From Rhodobacteraceae bacterium UBA1943 (GTDB lineage Bacteria > Pseudomonadota > Alphaproteobacteria > Rhodobacterales > Rhodobacteraceae), in assembly GCA_002336845.1 (NCBI GenBank), contig DDEX01000021.1:1-44699 (forward strand): a DNA stretch of 44,699 nucleotides, given 5' to 3'. The translations under genes were made by a program, and so were the position numbers. Shown here piece after piece: positions 25,038 to 33,601 of this stretch. The notes beneath the pieces were generated by a model that saw nothing but the letters and a program-made list of their open reading frames with translations, was not told the DNA's origin and searched no databases. Numbering within the stretch: the first letter of the stretch is position 1; every line of letters starts with the position of its first letter.

Positions 25038-25797
25038 GGTCATGGCCGTGATGGTCGTGGCTGTGGTCGTGCGCGTGATCATGGTCGTGGTCGTGCGTGT
25101 GGTCATGCGCGTGCTGATACAGGGCCAGCGCGCCTTGGGTGCCCAGACCGAACAGGGCGCGGTATTCCGGCGCATTCGACACAACACGCGGCGTGCCTTC
25201 GCAACAGATATGGTGGTTTAGGCAGATCACCCGGTCGGACGCCGCCATCACCACATGCAGGTCGTGGCTGACCATCAGCACCGCCGCCCCTGTGTCGCGC
25301 CGGACCTCCTCGATCAGACGATAGAACGCCGCCTCGCCGGGCTGGTCCAGCCCCTGCGTCGGCTCATCCAGCACAAGAATTTGCGGATCGGTCAGCAAAG
25401 CCCGCGCCAGCAGCAGGCGCTGGAACTGGCCGCCCGACAGCGCCGCCATTTGCCGCCCACCCAAGCCGTCCAGCCCCACGCGGGCCAGCGCCGCCTCGGC
25501 CGCCGCATCCTCAACCCGGCGGGGCAACGACAGAAACCGACGTGCTGTCATCGGCATCGCCCGGTCCACCGCCAGCTTTTGCGGCACATAGCCGATTCGC
25601 AGACCATCGGCGCGGACAACCCGGCCATGGCTGGCCGGAACGATGCCCAACAAAGCCCGCAACAGCGTGGATTTGCCCGATCCGTTGGGGCCAAGAATCG
25701 TCACGATCTCCCCCGGCTCTATCGCCAGGGAAACATCATGCAGCACCTCGGTCGCGCCAAAGCGGACACAAAGGGATTGCGCGGCGATCAGGCTCAT
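25030..25797 (-). CDS. znuC: Zinc ABC transporter ATPase ZnuC with His-rich tail
   Basis: 255 residues. Walker A GPNGSGKST, signature LSGGQFQRLLLARAL, Walker B ILVLDEPTQGLD and switch MVSHD are all present. It powers ZnuB. The C-terminal 28 residues are almost wholly His/Asp (HAHDHTHDHDHDHAHDHSHDHHGHDHV pattern), expected to bind zinc as a buffer or local sensor on the cytoplasmic face. Start at 25797, overlapping the zur stop by 4 bp (ATGA). Confidence 0.96.
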   Translation of the reverse strand: MSLIAAQSLCVRFGATEVLHDVSLAIEPGEIVTILGPNGSGKSTLLRALLGIVPASHGRVVRADGLRIGYVPQKLAVDRAMPMTARRFLSLPRRVEDAAAEAALARVGLDGLGGRQMAALSGGQFQRLLLARALLTDPQILVLDEPTQGLDQPGEAAFYRLIEEVRRDTGAAVLMVSHDLHVVMAASDRVICLNHHICCEGTPRVVSNAPEYRALFGLGTQGALALYQHAHDHTHDHDHDHAHDHSHDHHGHDHV

Positions 25798-26309
25798 GCC
25801 GCCTCCGCGCAGGCCGGGCACAGGCCGACGGCCTCGATGTTCGATCCCTCGACCGTAAAGCCCACAGCCGCCGCCTCCCGGATCAGCGCGGCGCGGATCG
25901 GATCGGCCGGGGCCTCGGCCACCTTGTCGCAAGCCCGGCAGATCAGAAAGGCAGGCGAATGCGCCTCGCCGGGATGCATACAGGCCGTAAAGGCGTTCAG
26001 CCGACGGATACGATGGGCAAGACCCTGTTCTTCAAGGAAATCCAGCGCGCGGTAGGCCACCGGCGGCTGGTTGCCATACCCCTCTGCCGAAAGACGGGTC
26101 AGAACGTCATAGGCCCCAAGCGCACGGTGCGATTCCAGCAGGATTTCCAGCACCCGGCGGCGCACCGGGGTCAGCCGCTGCTTTCGTTCGGCGCATAGCG
26201 CATCGGCGCGGGCGAGCGCGTCGGTCGCACAATGGGCATGGTCATGCCGGGCAAAGGCCAGATCGGGCGACTGACAGCCGGGACAGGACGCATCGTGCAG
26301 CTTGGCCAT
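25794..26309 (-). CDS. zur: Zinc uptake regulator Zur (Fur family)
   Basis: 171 residues, slightly long for Fur family. Winged helix: RKQRLTPVRRRVLEILLESHRALGAYDVL and NQPPVAYRALDFLEEQGLAHRI. Regulatory metal segment CMHPGEAHSPAFLICRAC and a structural C-terminal pair in LCPACAEAA. The N-terminal 35 residues add CPGC and HDHAHC, possible extra zinc ligands. Zn-loaded Zur represses uptake genes. It is the first gene of zur-znuC-znuB, has AAGAGG before the ATG, and a Zur box lies 12 bp upstream, so it represses itself and znuA. Confidence 0.93.
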   Translation of the reverse strand: MAKLHDASCPGCQSPDLAFARHDHAHCATDALARADALCAERKQRLTPVRRRVLEILLESHRALGAYDVLTRLSAEGYGNQPPVAYRALDFLEEQGLAHRIRRLNAFTACMHPGEAHSPAFLICRACDKVAEAPADPIRAALIREAAAVGFTVEGSNIEAVGLCPACAEAA

Positions 26310-26320
26310 GATTGCCTCTT

Positions 26321-26343
26321 GAAATGTTATACTATCACAATGT
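26321..26343. promoter_or_regulatory. Zur box in the divergent zur/znuA promoter
   Basis: GAAATGTTATA (26321-26331), C, TATCACAATGT: an imperfect 11-1-11 palindrome with 7 of 11 positions symmetric. The left half is identical to the usual alphaproteobacterial Zur site (GAAATGTTATA, whose partner would be TATAACATTTC). It lies between divergent zur-znuCB and znuA, able to control both. Confidence 0.8.
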
Positions 26344-26373
26344 ATCTCTTCCGCCGTCGTCGCGAAAGAGGTC

Positions 26374-27288
26374 ATGATGCGTTATACCATAACTTTGGCA
26401 CTTGCCAGCCTGTTGCCCCTGCCCGTCCTGGCAGAGGTGCCGCATGTCGTGACCGACATTCCCCCTGTTCACGCGCTGGTGGCGCAGGTGATGGGCGATC
26501 TGGGTCAGCCGGTCCTGTTGTTGAGCAAGGGGGCCGACGAGCATGACTTTGCCCTGCGACCCAGCCAGATGGGCGACATCGCCGATGCGGGCCTTGTGGT
26601 CTGGATCGGGCCGGAGCTGACGCCGTGGCTGGACCGGGCGCTGCAAGGCTCAAACGCCACACAACTCGCGCTGCTGGATGCGGCAGGCACCCAGACCCGC
26701 CCCTATGCCCCCGGTGAGGATGATGAGCATGAAGAGGGCGAGGCCGAAAGCCATGATCACGACCACGGTCCCATAAACCCCCACGCCTGGCTGGACCCCG
26801 CCAATGCCGAGGTCTGGGTCGGGCTGATTGCGGCCGACCTGTCGCGACTGGACCCGGAAAACGCCGCGACCTATGCCGCCAATGCCGAAACCGCGCGCAA
26901 ACGCCTGACCGCCCTTGATGCCGAGGTTGCGACCGTTCTGGCCCCGGTGAAAGACAAGCCCTTCGTCACCTATCACGCCGCCTATGGCTATTTCACCGCT
27001 CATTACGGGCTGAACCCGGCGTCCTCTCTGGCGTTGGGCGACGCGGCGGCACCGGGCGCGGCACGGGTGGCGGCGCTGCAAAAGCAGATTGCAGACAGCC
27101 ATATCGCCTGCCTGTTCCCCGAGGTGCAGCACGACCCGGCCCTTCTGAATGTGCTGACCGAAGGCACGGGCGCAAAGATCGGTGGCGGCCTTGATCCGGT
27201 CGGGTCCAGCTATGACGCCGGCCCCGGCACCTATGCCACTATCCTGAAAGGCATCGCCACCACACTGGCCGATTGCCTGACGGGCTGA
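26374..27288 (+). CDS. znuA: Zinc ABC transporter substrate-binding protein ZnuA
   Basis: 304 residues. Signal peptide residues 1-20 (ending LPVLA). Zinc ligands His57 (DEHDF), His137 (NPHAWLDP), His201 (TYHAAYGYF) and Asp274 are at expected positions. A His/Glu-rich loop (EDDEHEEGEAESHDHDHG, about 115-132) is typical of zinc binders and helps choose Zn over Mn. Two cysteines (246 and near the C-terminus) can form the usual disulfide. AAAGAGG precedes the ATG at 26374. Divergent from zur and sharing its operator. Confidence 0.96.
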   Translation: MMRYTITLALASLLPLPVLAEVPHVVTDIPPVHALVAQVMGDLGQPVLLLSKGADEHDFALRPSQMGDIADAGLVVWIGPELTPWLDRALQGSNATQLALLDAAGTQTRPYAPGEDDEHEEGEAESHDHDHGPINPHAWLDPANAEVWVGLIAADLSRLDPENAATYAANAETARKRLTALDAEVATVLAPVKDKPFVTYHAAYGYFTAHYGLNPASSLALGDAAAPGAARVAALQKQIADSHIACLFPEVQHDPALLNVLTEGTGAKIGGGLDPVGSSYDAGPGTYATILKGIATTLADCLTG

Positions 27289-27303
27289 TCGCTGCCGCAA
27301 GGA

Positions 27304-27323
27304 CGCGCGCCTAAAGGCGCGCG
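27304..27323. other. Hairpin at the convergent znuA/isochorismatase junction
   Basis: CGCGCGCC (27304-27311), TAAA, GGCGCGCG (27316-27323). Overlaps the last codons and stop of the minus-strand gene and follows the znuA stop by 15 bp. No T-run; possible partial bidirectional termination. Confidence 0.4.
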
Positions 27324-27859
27324 ATGATCTGGCCCGAGGGTTCGACACGACCGAACTCTCCATCCAGATCGGCCAGTATCAGCGCCAGCACATCGGTGGC
27401 GGGCATCACCCGCCCGTCGCCCAGCCGCTGGCCAAAGTTGATCAGCGCATCCGAGGCGATGGTCACATCATACCCCAGATTACCCGCCATCCGCACGGTA
27501 GAGTTGACGCAGTAATTCGCGGCCCCGCCCGCAATCACCAAAGGCGGATTGCCCAAGGCGGCCAGCCGCTCGGCCAGATCGGTGCCGATAAACGCGGAAG
27601 AGCCGGATTTGATCACCACCGCCTCCCCCGGCAGAGGTGCGGCGCAGGCCATCACCTGCGCCCCCGGCGCATCGCGGTGAAAATCATCGGCAGTGTCGGT
27701 GCCATGATGGTGCACATGGATCACCGGCAACCCCCGTTCGCGAAACCTGGCCAAAAGCGCGGCAATCGCCACCTCTGCCCCCGGATTGGCCCAAGGGCGC
27801 CCTGCATCGCGCCGCACGGCGAAAGCCTGCTGAACGTCAATCACGACCAGCGCGGTCAT
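27311..27859 (-). CDS. Isochorismatase-family cysteine hydrolase
   Basis: 182 residues. Catalytic triad visible: Asp in ALVVIDVQQAFAV (residue 8), Lys in VVIKSGSSAF, and Cys in GGAANYCVNSTVRMAGNLGYDV. Together they define the family of amidases such as nicotinamidase and ureido hydrolases. HVHHHGTD near residue 50 is a common metal-adjacent segment, although metal binding is not certain here. It follows the DUF1993 gene by 3 bp (same transcript). Natural substrate unknown; symbol withheld. Confidence 0.88.
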   Translation of the reverse strand: MTALVVIDVQQAFAVRRDAGRPWANPGAEVAIAALLARFRERGLPVIHVHHHGTDTADDFHRDAPGAQVMACAAPLPGEAVVIKSGSSAFIGTDLAERLAALGNPPLVIAGGAANYCVNSTVRMAGNLGYDVTIASDALINFGQRLGDGRVMPATDVLALILADLDGEFGRVEPSGQIIARL

Positions 27860-27862
27860 CCC

Positions 27863-28351
27863 TCAACCGCCCAGGAAATCGACCTTGCCAACCTCGACCC
27901 CGTTCGAGCGCAGGATGTTATAGGCCGTGCTCATATGGAAATAGAAATTCGGAATGGCATAGCCATACAGATATTGCGCGCCGGGGAAGGTCAGCTCTCG
28001 CGGGCCGGCCTTGACGGTGATGGTCTTCGTCTCGGCCCCGTCAAACGCCGCGTCGGGAATGGTCTGGATAAACGCGATGGTCTTGGCAATCCGCGCCTTC
28101 AGCTCGGCCAGCGTGGTTTCCGTGTCGGGGAAAGACGGGTTTTCCGTGCCCGACAGCCGGGCCGAGGCCCCTTTGGCGTGATCGGTCGCGATCATGACCT
28201 GCCGCGCGAAAGGGAACATGTCGGCGATCAGCCGCAACTGCGGAATCACCTCTGGCTTGAGCTTCTTGGCCTCGGCAAAGGCCTCTGCCTTGTCGAGGAT
28301 CTTCGACAGGGCAGTCAGGGAATGGACGAAATAGGGAACGGGGGATTGCAT
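27863..28351 (-). CDS. DUF1993 domain protein
   Basis: 162 residues; ATG at 28351 with AGGAGG before it. Sequence FVHSLTALSKILDKAEAFAE, then PQLRLIADMFPFARQVMIATDHAK, and NFYFHMSTAYNILRSNGVEVGK matches the DUF1993 helical-bundle family, related in fold to DinB-like proteins. His residues in FVHSL, ATDHAK and YFHMSTAY could bind a metal, as in the DinB superfamily. Co-transcribed with the isochorismatase-like gene. Function unknown. Confidence 0.88.
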   Translation of the reverse strand: MQSPVPYFVHSLTALSKILDKAEAFAEAKKLKPEVIPQLRLIADMFPFARQVMIATDHAKGASARLSGTENPSFPDTETTLAELKARIAKTIAFIQTIPDAAFDGAETKTITVKAGPRELTFPGAQYLYGYAIPNFYFHMSTAYNILRSNGVEVGKVDFLGG

Positions 28352-28411
28352 GGGGGCCTCCTCTGGCGGTGGCGGCATCAAGCACCCGATGCCGCCAGCC
28401 TGCAAGAGCGG

Positions 28412-29338
28412 TCAGACCCCAAGGCACCAACGCATCACGGCCTTTTGTGCGTGCAGCCGGTTTTCGGCCTCATCAAAGATCACCGAATGTGGGCCGTCCA
28501 TCACGGCGCTGGTGGCCTCGTCATTCCGGTGCGCGGGCAGGCAGTGCATGAACAGGCTGTCCGGCTTGGCCACGGCCATCAGCGCCTCGTTCACCTGATA
28601 GGGACGAAGCTGGTTGTGGCGACGTTCCTTGGCGGATTCCGGGTCGTGCATCGAAACCCAGGTGTCGGTGACAACCAGATCGGCCCCGGCCACCGCCTTG
28701 AACGGATCCCGCTCGATCAGCACCTTGCTGCCCTTTTCGCGGGCGAAACCGACGAATTCTGCCTCGGGGTCCAGCGTGGGCGGGCCGGTGAAGGTGAAAT
28801 CGAAGCCGAACTGCCCGGCTGCATGAAGGAAGCTGGCGGCGACATTGTTACCGTCGCCGCACCAGACCACCTTTTTCCCGGCGATCGGGCCGCGATGTTC
28901 TTCATAGGTCATCACATCGGCCATGATCTGGCAGGGATGGGTGCGGTTGGTCAGGCCGTTGATCACCGGCACCGTGGCATGTTCGGCCATTTCCAGCAGC
29001 GTCTGCTCTTCAAACGTGCGGATCATGATCAGATCGACATAACGCGACAGCACGCGGGCAGTATCGGCAATGGTCTCGCCATGGCCAAGCTGCATTTCCT
29101 TGCCCGACAGCACCATGGTCTGCCCGCCCATCTGGCGCACGCCCACATCAAAGGACACGCGGGTGCGGGTAGAGGGCTTTTCAAAGATCAGCGCGACCAT
29201 GCGACCGGCCAACGGCTGGTCGTCATCCGGCGTGCCCTTGGGGCGGCCATTGCGCGCGACCTTCATCGCGTGGGCATTGTCGATCATGCCCCGCAGATCG
29301 GCGGCGTCAGTCTTGTGGATATCAAGGAAGTGCTTCAT
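28412..29338 (-). CDS. argF: Ornithine carbamoyltransferase
   Basis: 308 residues. Makes citrulline from ornithine and carbamoyl phosphate in arginine synthesis. Carbamoyl phosphate site STRTR (56-60) and HPCQ (134-137), ornithine site HCLPAHR with Cys266, and TDTWVSM (224-230) are all present. It lies 131 bp after argD on the same strand, the usual alphaproteobacterial order argD-argF, with a dispersed repeat between them. Start ATG at 29338. Confidence 0.97.
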   Translation of the reverse strand: MKHFLDIHKTDAADLRGMIDNAHAMKVARNGRPKGTPDDDQPLAGRMVALIFEKPSTRTRVSFDVGVRQMGGQTMVLSGKEMQLGHGETIADTARVLSRYVDLIMIRTFEEQTLLEMAEHATVPVINGLTNRTHPCQIMADVMTYEEHRGPIAGKKVVWCGDGNNVAASFLHAAGQFGFDFTFTGPPTLDPEAEFVGFAREKGSKVLIERDPFKAVAGADLVVTDTWVSMHDPESAKERRHNQLRPYQVNEALMAVAKPDSLFMHCLPAHRNDEATSAVMDGPHSVIFDEAENRLHAQKAVMRWCLGV

Positions 29339-29364
29339 CGGAACGGTCTTTCAGGTGAAGGGCG

Positions 29365-29413
29365 CCGGGGGCTGTCTGCCCCCGGACCCCCGAGGATATT
29401 TGGAGAAGGGGAA
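29365..29413 (+). repeat. Dispersed intergenic repeat, copy B (between argD and argF)
   Basis: CCGGGGG-CTGTCTG-CCCCCGG hairpin (29365-29385), then ACCCCCGAGGATATTT and GGAGAAGGGGAA. Same build as copy D: 7-bp stem, 7-nt loop, ACCCCCG, GATATTT. Oriented opposite to the arg genes. Confidence 0.85.
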
Positions 29414-29469
29414 TCAGCAGAAAATACCCTCTCGTAGCCGGCTTCTGTGGGCGGTTTCCATGGTTGCGG

Positions 29470-30642
29470 TCATGCGGCCTCCAGCGCGGCGGCAGTGGCG
29501 TCAAGCCGCTTGAGCGCCTCGGCAATGTCGGCATCGGGGATGTTCAGGGCCGGAAGCAGGCGGATCACATTGTCCGAGGCGGCCACAGTCAGCAGGTTTT
29601 GGCCGTAGCCCGCCTTGACCACGTCCGTATTGGTAGCCACGCACTTCAGGCCCAGCATAAGCCCCTGGCCACGAACCGCTTCGAACACCTTGGGATGGGC
29701 GGCGACCAGACCCTCCAGCCCCTGCCGGAACAGGGCGGCCTTGCGGTTCACTTCCGACAGGAACGCCGGATCCGTGATGATCTCGACCACCCGCGCGCCC
29801 ACGGCACAGCCCAAGGGGTTACCCCCATAGGTCGAACCATGGGTGCCTGCGGTCATACCCTTGGCAGCCTTTTCAGTGGCCAGAACCGCGCCCAGGGGGA
29901 AGCCGCCGCCGATGCCCTTGGCGACCATCATGATGTCGGGCGCAACGCCTGCCCATTCGTGCGCGAACAGGCGTCCGGTCCGGCCCATGCCGCATTGCAC
30001 CTCGTCAAAGATCAGCAGCGCGCCATGCTGGTCGCAGAGGTCGCGCAGACCCTTGAGGCAGGCATCCGGCAGGGTGCGAATGCCGCCCTCGCCCTGAATG
30101 GGTTCGATGATCACGGCGCAGGTCTTGTCGCTGATGGCGGCCTTCAGCGCCTCATGGTCGCCGAAGGGAAGCTGCCGGAAGCCGGGCATCAGGGGGCCAT
30201 AGCCCTTGGTCATCTTTTCTGTCCCGGCAGCGGCGATGGCACCGGTGGAGCGGCCATGGAAGGCGCCGTCGAAGGCGATGATCTCTTCGCGCGGGGCCCC
30301 CAGATCATAATGGTATTTCCGCGCCATCTTGATCGCCAGTTCCGCCGCCTCGGTACCGGAATTGGTGAAGAACACCGTGTCGGCAAAGGTGTGCTCCACC
30401 AACAGATCGGCCAGATGCTCTTGCTCGGGGATGCGATAGACGTTCGAGACATGCCACAGCTTTTGCGCCTGTTCGGTGATCGTCTCGACCAGTTCAGGCG
30501 GGCAATGGCCCAGCGCGTTCACCGCGATGCCCGAGCCAAGGTCAAGGTATCGGGTGCCATCCTCGGCGGTCAGCCAGCAGCCCTTGCCATGGGTAAAGGC
30601 CATGGGCGCGCGGTTATAGGTCGGCAGGACGGCGGAAATCAT
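29470..30642 (-). CDS. argD: Acetylornithine aminotransferase
   Basis: 390 residues, class III PLP aminotransferase. Converts N-acetylglutamate semialdehyde to N-acetylornithine. PLP lysine Lys242 lies in MMVAKGIGGGFPLGA, and Asp213 in LIFDEVQCGMGRTG contacts the cofactor. TNSGTEAAELAIK and EPIQGEGG are further motifs. Start ATG 30642 with GGGAGC upstream (an earlier Met lacks support). First gene of argD-argF; the substrate could also include succinyldiaminopimelate in this group. Confidence 0.95.
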   Translation of the reverse strand: MISAVLPTYNRAPMAFTHGKGCWLTAEDGTRYLDLGSGIAVNALGHCPPELVETITEQAQKLWHVSNVYRIPEQEHLADLLVEHTFADTVFFTNSGTEAAELAIKMARKYHYDLGAPREEIIAFDGAFHGRSTGAIAAAGTEKMTKGYGPLMPGFRQLPFGDHEALKAAISDKTCAVIIEPIQGEGGIRTLPDACLKGLRDLCDQHGALLIFDEVQCGMGRTGRLFAHEWAGVAPDIMMVAKGIGGGFPLGAVLATEKAAKGMTAGTHGSTYGGNPLGCAVGARVVEIITDPAFLSEVNRKAALFRQGLEGLVAAHPKVFEAVRGQGLMLGLKCVATNTDVVKAGYGQNLLTVAASDNVIRLLPALNIPDADIAEALKRLDATAAALEAA

Positions 30643-30828
30643 GAGGAAGCTCCCGTAGTGAAGGCCAAGGAGTGCCAAGGCCGGGGCGAAAGGTCAACAA
30701 TGGATGGGGGCGGCCATGCGGCCAAGCGGGATCAGCGCGCTGTTCAGGCGCGTCGGCGTCGGATAAACAGGGTCACCGCGTTGATCATTTGCGCGGAATA
30801 GCGCGCGCGGTGCGGCCTGTCCAATGGT

Positions 30829-32163
30829 TTATTGCATCAGGCGGGTCGCAAGCCGGGTCTGCTGTTCGATCACGCGGGGCAGATCAAGGGTCGTCAGATG
30901 CCCATTCCGCACCACCTGCCGGCCTTCGACGAACAGGTCACGCACGCGGGTCGGGCCGCAGAGCATCAGGGCCGCGACCGGGTCCCATGTCCCTGCCGCC
31001 TCGATCCCGCGCATGTCCCAGATTGCAAGGTCGGCCCGCTTGCCGGGTTCGATGCTGCCCAGATCGCTGCGGCCCAGAACCTGCGCGCCGCCAAGGGTGG
31101 CAATTTCCAGCGCCTCGCGCGCAGCCATGGCATCGGCGCCGTTGGCAACCCGCTGTAGCAGCATTGCCATCCGCGCCTCAGCCGCCAGATTGCCCGCGTC
31201 ATTGCTGGCAGATCCGTCCACGCCCAGCGCAACCTTTACCCCTGCATTCCGCATGGCGCGCACTGGCGCGATACCGGACCCGAGGCGGCAGTTGGAACAG
31301 GGGCAATGCGCCACGCCGGTGCCCGTGCGGGCGAAAAGGGAGATCTCCTGCGCGTCCAGCTTCACGCAATGGGCGTGCCACACGTCATCGCCGGTCCAGC
31401 CCAGGTCTTCCGCATATTGACCGGGGCGGCAGCCGAACTTGGCCAGCGAATAGGCAATGTCCTCATCATTCTCGGCCAGATGGGTATGCAGCATCACGCC
31501 CTTGTCGCGGGCCAGCAGCGCCGCCTCGCGCATCAGGTCACGGCTGACGGAAAAAGGCGAGCAGGGAGCCAGACCGACGCGGACCATGGCACCATCTTTC
31601 GCATCATGATGGGCATCGACCACACGGATCATGTCGTCAAGGATCGCCGCTTCACGTTCCACCAGCGTATCCGGTGGCAACCCGCCCGCACTTTCCCCAA
31701 TGCTCATGGCGCCGCGCGTGGGGTGAAAGCGCAGGCCCACCTCGGCGGCGGCAGCGATCGTATCATCCAGCCGCGCGCCGTTGGGGTAGAGATAGAGGTG
31801 ATCCGAAGTCATGGTGCAGCCCGACAGCGCCAGTTCGGCCAGCCCCACCTGCGCCGAAATGAACATCTCCTCGGGTCCGAAGCGCGCCCAGATCGGGTAG
31901 AGTGTTTTCAGCCAGCCGAACAGCAGCGCGTCCTGCCCACCCGGCACCGCGCGGGTCAGCGTCTGGTACAGGTGATGGTGTGTGTTCACCAACCCCGGCG
32001 TCACCACACAGCCTGCGGCCTCGACCACCTCGGCCGCCGGTGCCACCACTCCTTGCCCCATGGCGGCAATCAACCCGCCTTTCACCAACACATCGCCCAC
32101 AAACTCGCGGCGGGCGGCATCCATCGTCACGATGGTGGCGTTGCGGATCAGGATTTCGGACAT
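30829..32163 (-). CDS. Amidohydrolase, 8-oxoguanine deaminase-like
   Basis: 444 residues. Metal-dependent amidohydrolase of the deaminase group: TPGLVNTHHHLYQTLTRAVP contains the HxH metal motif, HTHLAEN and WHAHCVKL give the other histidines, and LGVDGSASNDAGNL the catalytic Asp. The trio THHHLYQ, HLAEN and SASND resembles 8-oxoguanine deaminases and the atrazine-degrading TrzN/AtzB relatives. An 8-oxoguanine deaminase would turn the damaged base into urate. Start ATG 32163. No purine genes adjoin it, so function rests on family resemblance. Confidence 0.82.
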   Translation of the reverse strand: MSEILIRNATIVTMDAARREFVGDVLVKGGLIAAMGQGVVAPAAEVVEAAGCVVTPGLVNTHHHLYQTLTRAVPGGQDALLFGWLKTLYPIWARFGPEEMFISAQVGLAELALSGCTMTSDHLYLYPNGARLDDTIAAAAEVGLRFHPTRGAMSIGESAGGLPPDTLVEREAAILDDMIRVVDAHHDAKDGAMVRVGLAPCSPFSVSRDLMREAALLARDKGVMLHTHLAENDEDIAYSLAKFGCRPGQYAEDLGWTGDDVWHAHCVKLDAQEISLFARTGTGVAHCPCSNCRLGSGIAPVRAMRNAGVKVALGVDGSASNDAGNLAAEARMAMLLQRVANGADAMAAREALEIATLGGAQVLGRSDLGSIEPGKRADLAIWDMRGIEAAGTWDPVAALMLCGPTRVRDLFVEGRQVVRNGHLTTLDLPRVIEQQTRLATRLMQ

Positions 32164-32280
32164 GACTGTTCCCTTGCTGCCCCTTCGGCAAACGGGAACG
32201 ACCGGGCGACAGAAGGGGGAAGGACTCGACTCCGGCAGACCAAGAATAGCAAAAAGCCGCGACGGATCAAACCCTTTGCA

Positions 32281-32323
32281 CCTTTTGAAATACTCTCGGG
32301 GGGTCTCGGGGGCAGACGGCCCC
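32281..32323 (-). repeat. Dispersed intergenic repeat, copy C
   Basis: Minus-strand reading: GGGG-CCGTCTG-CCCC-like hairpin, then GAGACCCCCCGAGAGTATTT and CAAAAGG. The loop CCGTCTG and the downstream core match copy B (CTGTCTG, CCCCCGAGGATATTT) with small changes. Sits between hisN and the amidohydrolase gene, in the direction of transcription. Confidence 0.75.
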
Positions 32324-32343
32324 GCGCGCGTCAGCATGCGCCG

Positions 32344-33144
32344 TCAGAGGTTTAGCAGAGCCAGCGCCTCGGCATGGATCTCGCGGTTGGCGGCGGCCAG
32401 AATCCGGCCTCCATCATGCGCCGGGCGGCCTTGCCAGTCGGTCACGATGCCGCCTGCCGCCTCGATCACGGCGATGGGGGCTTGCACGTCATAGGCCTGA
32501 AGGCCCGCTTCGATCACAAGGTCGATCTGGCCCGCGGCGATCAGCGCATAGGCATAGCAATCCATGCCATAGCGGACCAGTTTCGCCTTTGGTGCGACCC
32601 GGCGGAAAGCCTCGCCCTCCTCAATCGTGCCCACCTCGGGGAAGGTCGTGAACAGGATCGCCTGCGACAGGGGGCGCGGCGCGCGCGCTTGCAGCACCGT
32701 GCGGCCTGTCGGGCCGTTGACCTCGGCGCGGCCAAAGCCGCCCTCGAACCGCTCGCGGATATAGGGCTGGTCGATCAGGCCATAGATCGGGCCGGTTTCA
32801 TCACGGACCGAGATCAGCACCCCCCAGGTCGGCGTGCCCGACAAATAGCCGCGCGTGCCGTCAATCGGATCCAGTACCCAGGTCAGACCCGAGGTGCCCT
32901 CGGTCGGGCCGAATTCCTCACCCAGAATGCCGTCCTGCGGTCGGCGGGTGGCCAGAATCTCGCGCATCCGCTGTTCCGACAGGCGGTCGGCCACGGTCAC
33001 CGGATCGAACCGGGCGGTTTCCTTGGAATCCGCGTCCAGCCCCGGCTGGCGGAAATGGGCCAAAGTGGCCACCCGCGCCGCATCGGCCAATGCATGCCCT
33101 GTGGCGATGATGTCGGAGATGTCGCGGTCGCTTAGTCTGGTCAT
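32344..33144 (-). CDS. hisN: Histidinol-phosphatase (inositol monophosphatase-like)
   Basis: 266 residues. Removes phosphate from histidinol phosphate in histidine synthesis. IMPase-fold metal motifs: Glu pair in GILGEEFGPTEG, WVLDPIDGTRGYLSG with the DPIDGT metal site, and LQAYDVQAPIAVIEAAGGIVTDWQG. These match HisN rather than E. coli SuhB, with the characteristic DGTRG (not DGTTN). Start ATG 33144; upstream Met codons are alternatives. Stand-alone gene, followed by repeat C. Confidence 0.88.
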   Translation of the reverse strand: MTRLSDRDISDIIATGHALADAARVATLAHFRQPGLDADSKETARFDPVTVADRLSEQRMREILATRRPQDGILGEEFGPTEGTSGLTWVLDPIDGTRGYLSGTPTWGVLISVRDETGPIYGLIDQPYIRERFEGGFGRAEVNGPTGRTVLQARAPRPLSQAILFTTFPEVGTIEEGEAFRRVAPKAKLVRYGMDCYAYALIAAGQIDLVIEAGLQAYDVQAPIAVIEAAGGIVTDWQGRPAHDGGRILAAANREIHAEALALLNL

Positions 33145-33238
33145 ATCAACCCCCATGGGGTCACAACGAAAAAAGAAGCCCCCGCGCCGGGCTAACGGCA
33201 CGGGGGCGTCGGGTCAAGCCAAACGGCTAATCTGGCTT

Positions 33239-33601
33239 TCAGGCGGCGTCAGAAAGAACGCGCGCCAGATCGAACAGGCGGCGGCGCTGCGCCTCCGGGA
33301 TCGAATAGTACGACCGGACCAGCTCCAGTGCTTCCTTGTCGGCCATCAGATCGCCGGTCGCATGGGCCATCTCGGCGGCGCCATCGGCCAGCCCTTCGAA
33401 AAAGAAAGCGATGGTCACACCCATGGAATCGGCAATATCCCACAGACGCGAGGCGCTGACCCGGTTCATGCCGGTTTCATATTTTTGGATTTGTTGAAAC
33501 TTGATCCCGACCTTGTCCGCCAGTTGCTGTTGGGTCATGCCGATCATCCAACGACGATGACGAATACGCTTACCAACATGGGCATCAACAGGGTGCTTCA
33601 T
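33239..33601 (-). CDS. XRE-family HTH transcriptional regulator
   Basis: 120 residues. ATG at 33601 follows GGAGAG. HTH in the N-terminal half: VGKRIRHRRWMIGMTQQQLADKVGIKFQQIQKYETGMNRVSASRLWDIADSMGV, nearly identical in style to a group very common in Rhodobacterales and Rhizobiales. FFFEG and a helical tail (MADKEALELVRSYYSIPEAQRRRLFDLARVL) follow. A 533-residue frame extending upstream through the opposite gene is an artefact of GC-rich codon bias. Target genes unknown; divergent from the quinone oxidoreductase gene across a 363-bp region with TTTTGC repeats. Confidence 0.9.
   Translation of the reverse strand: MKHPVDAHVGKRIRHRRWMIGMTQQQLADKVGIKFQQIQKYETGMNRVSASRLWDIADSMGVTIAFFFEGLADGAAEMAHATGDLMADKEALELVRSYYSIPEAQRRRLFDLARVLSDAA

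Noticed and set aside
25030..25120. Short CATGATC/GTCATG repeats as a minisatellite
   Set aside because: They encode the His/Asp tail of ZnuC in frame, so protein composition explains them.
25037..25187. Threonine-rich N-terminal extension of ZnuB
   Set aside because: It is the His-rich ZnuC tail read in another frame; the conserved ZnuB start is at 25037.
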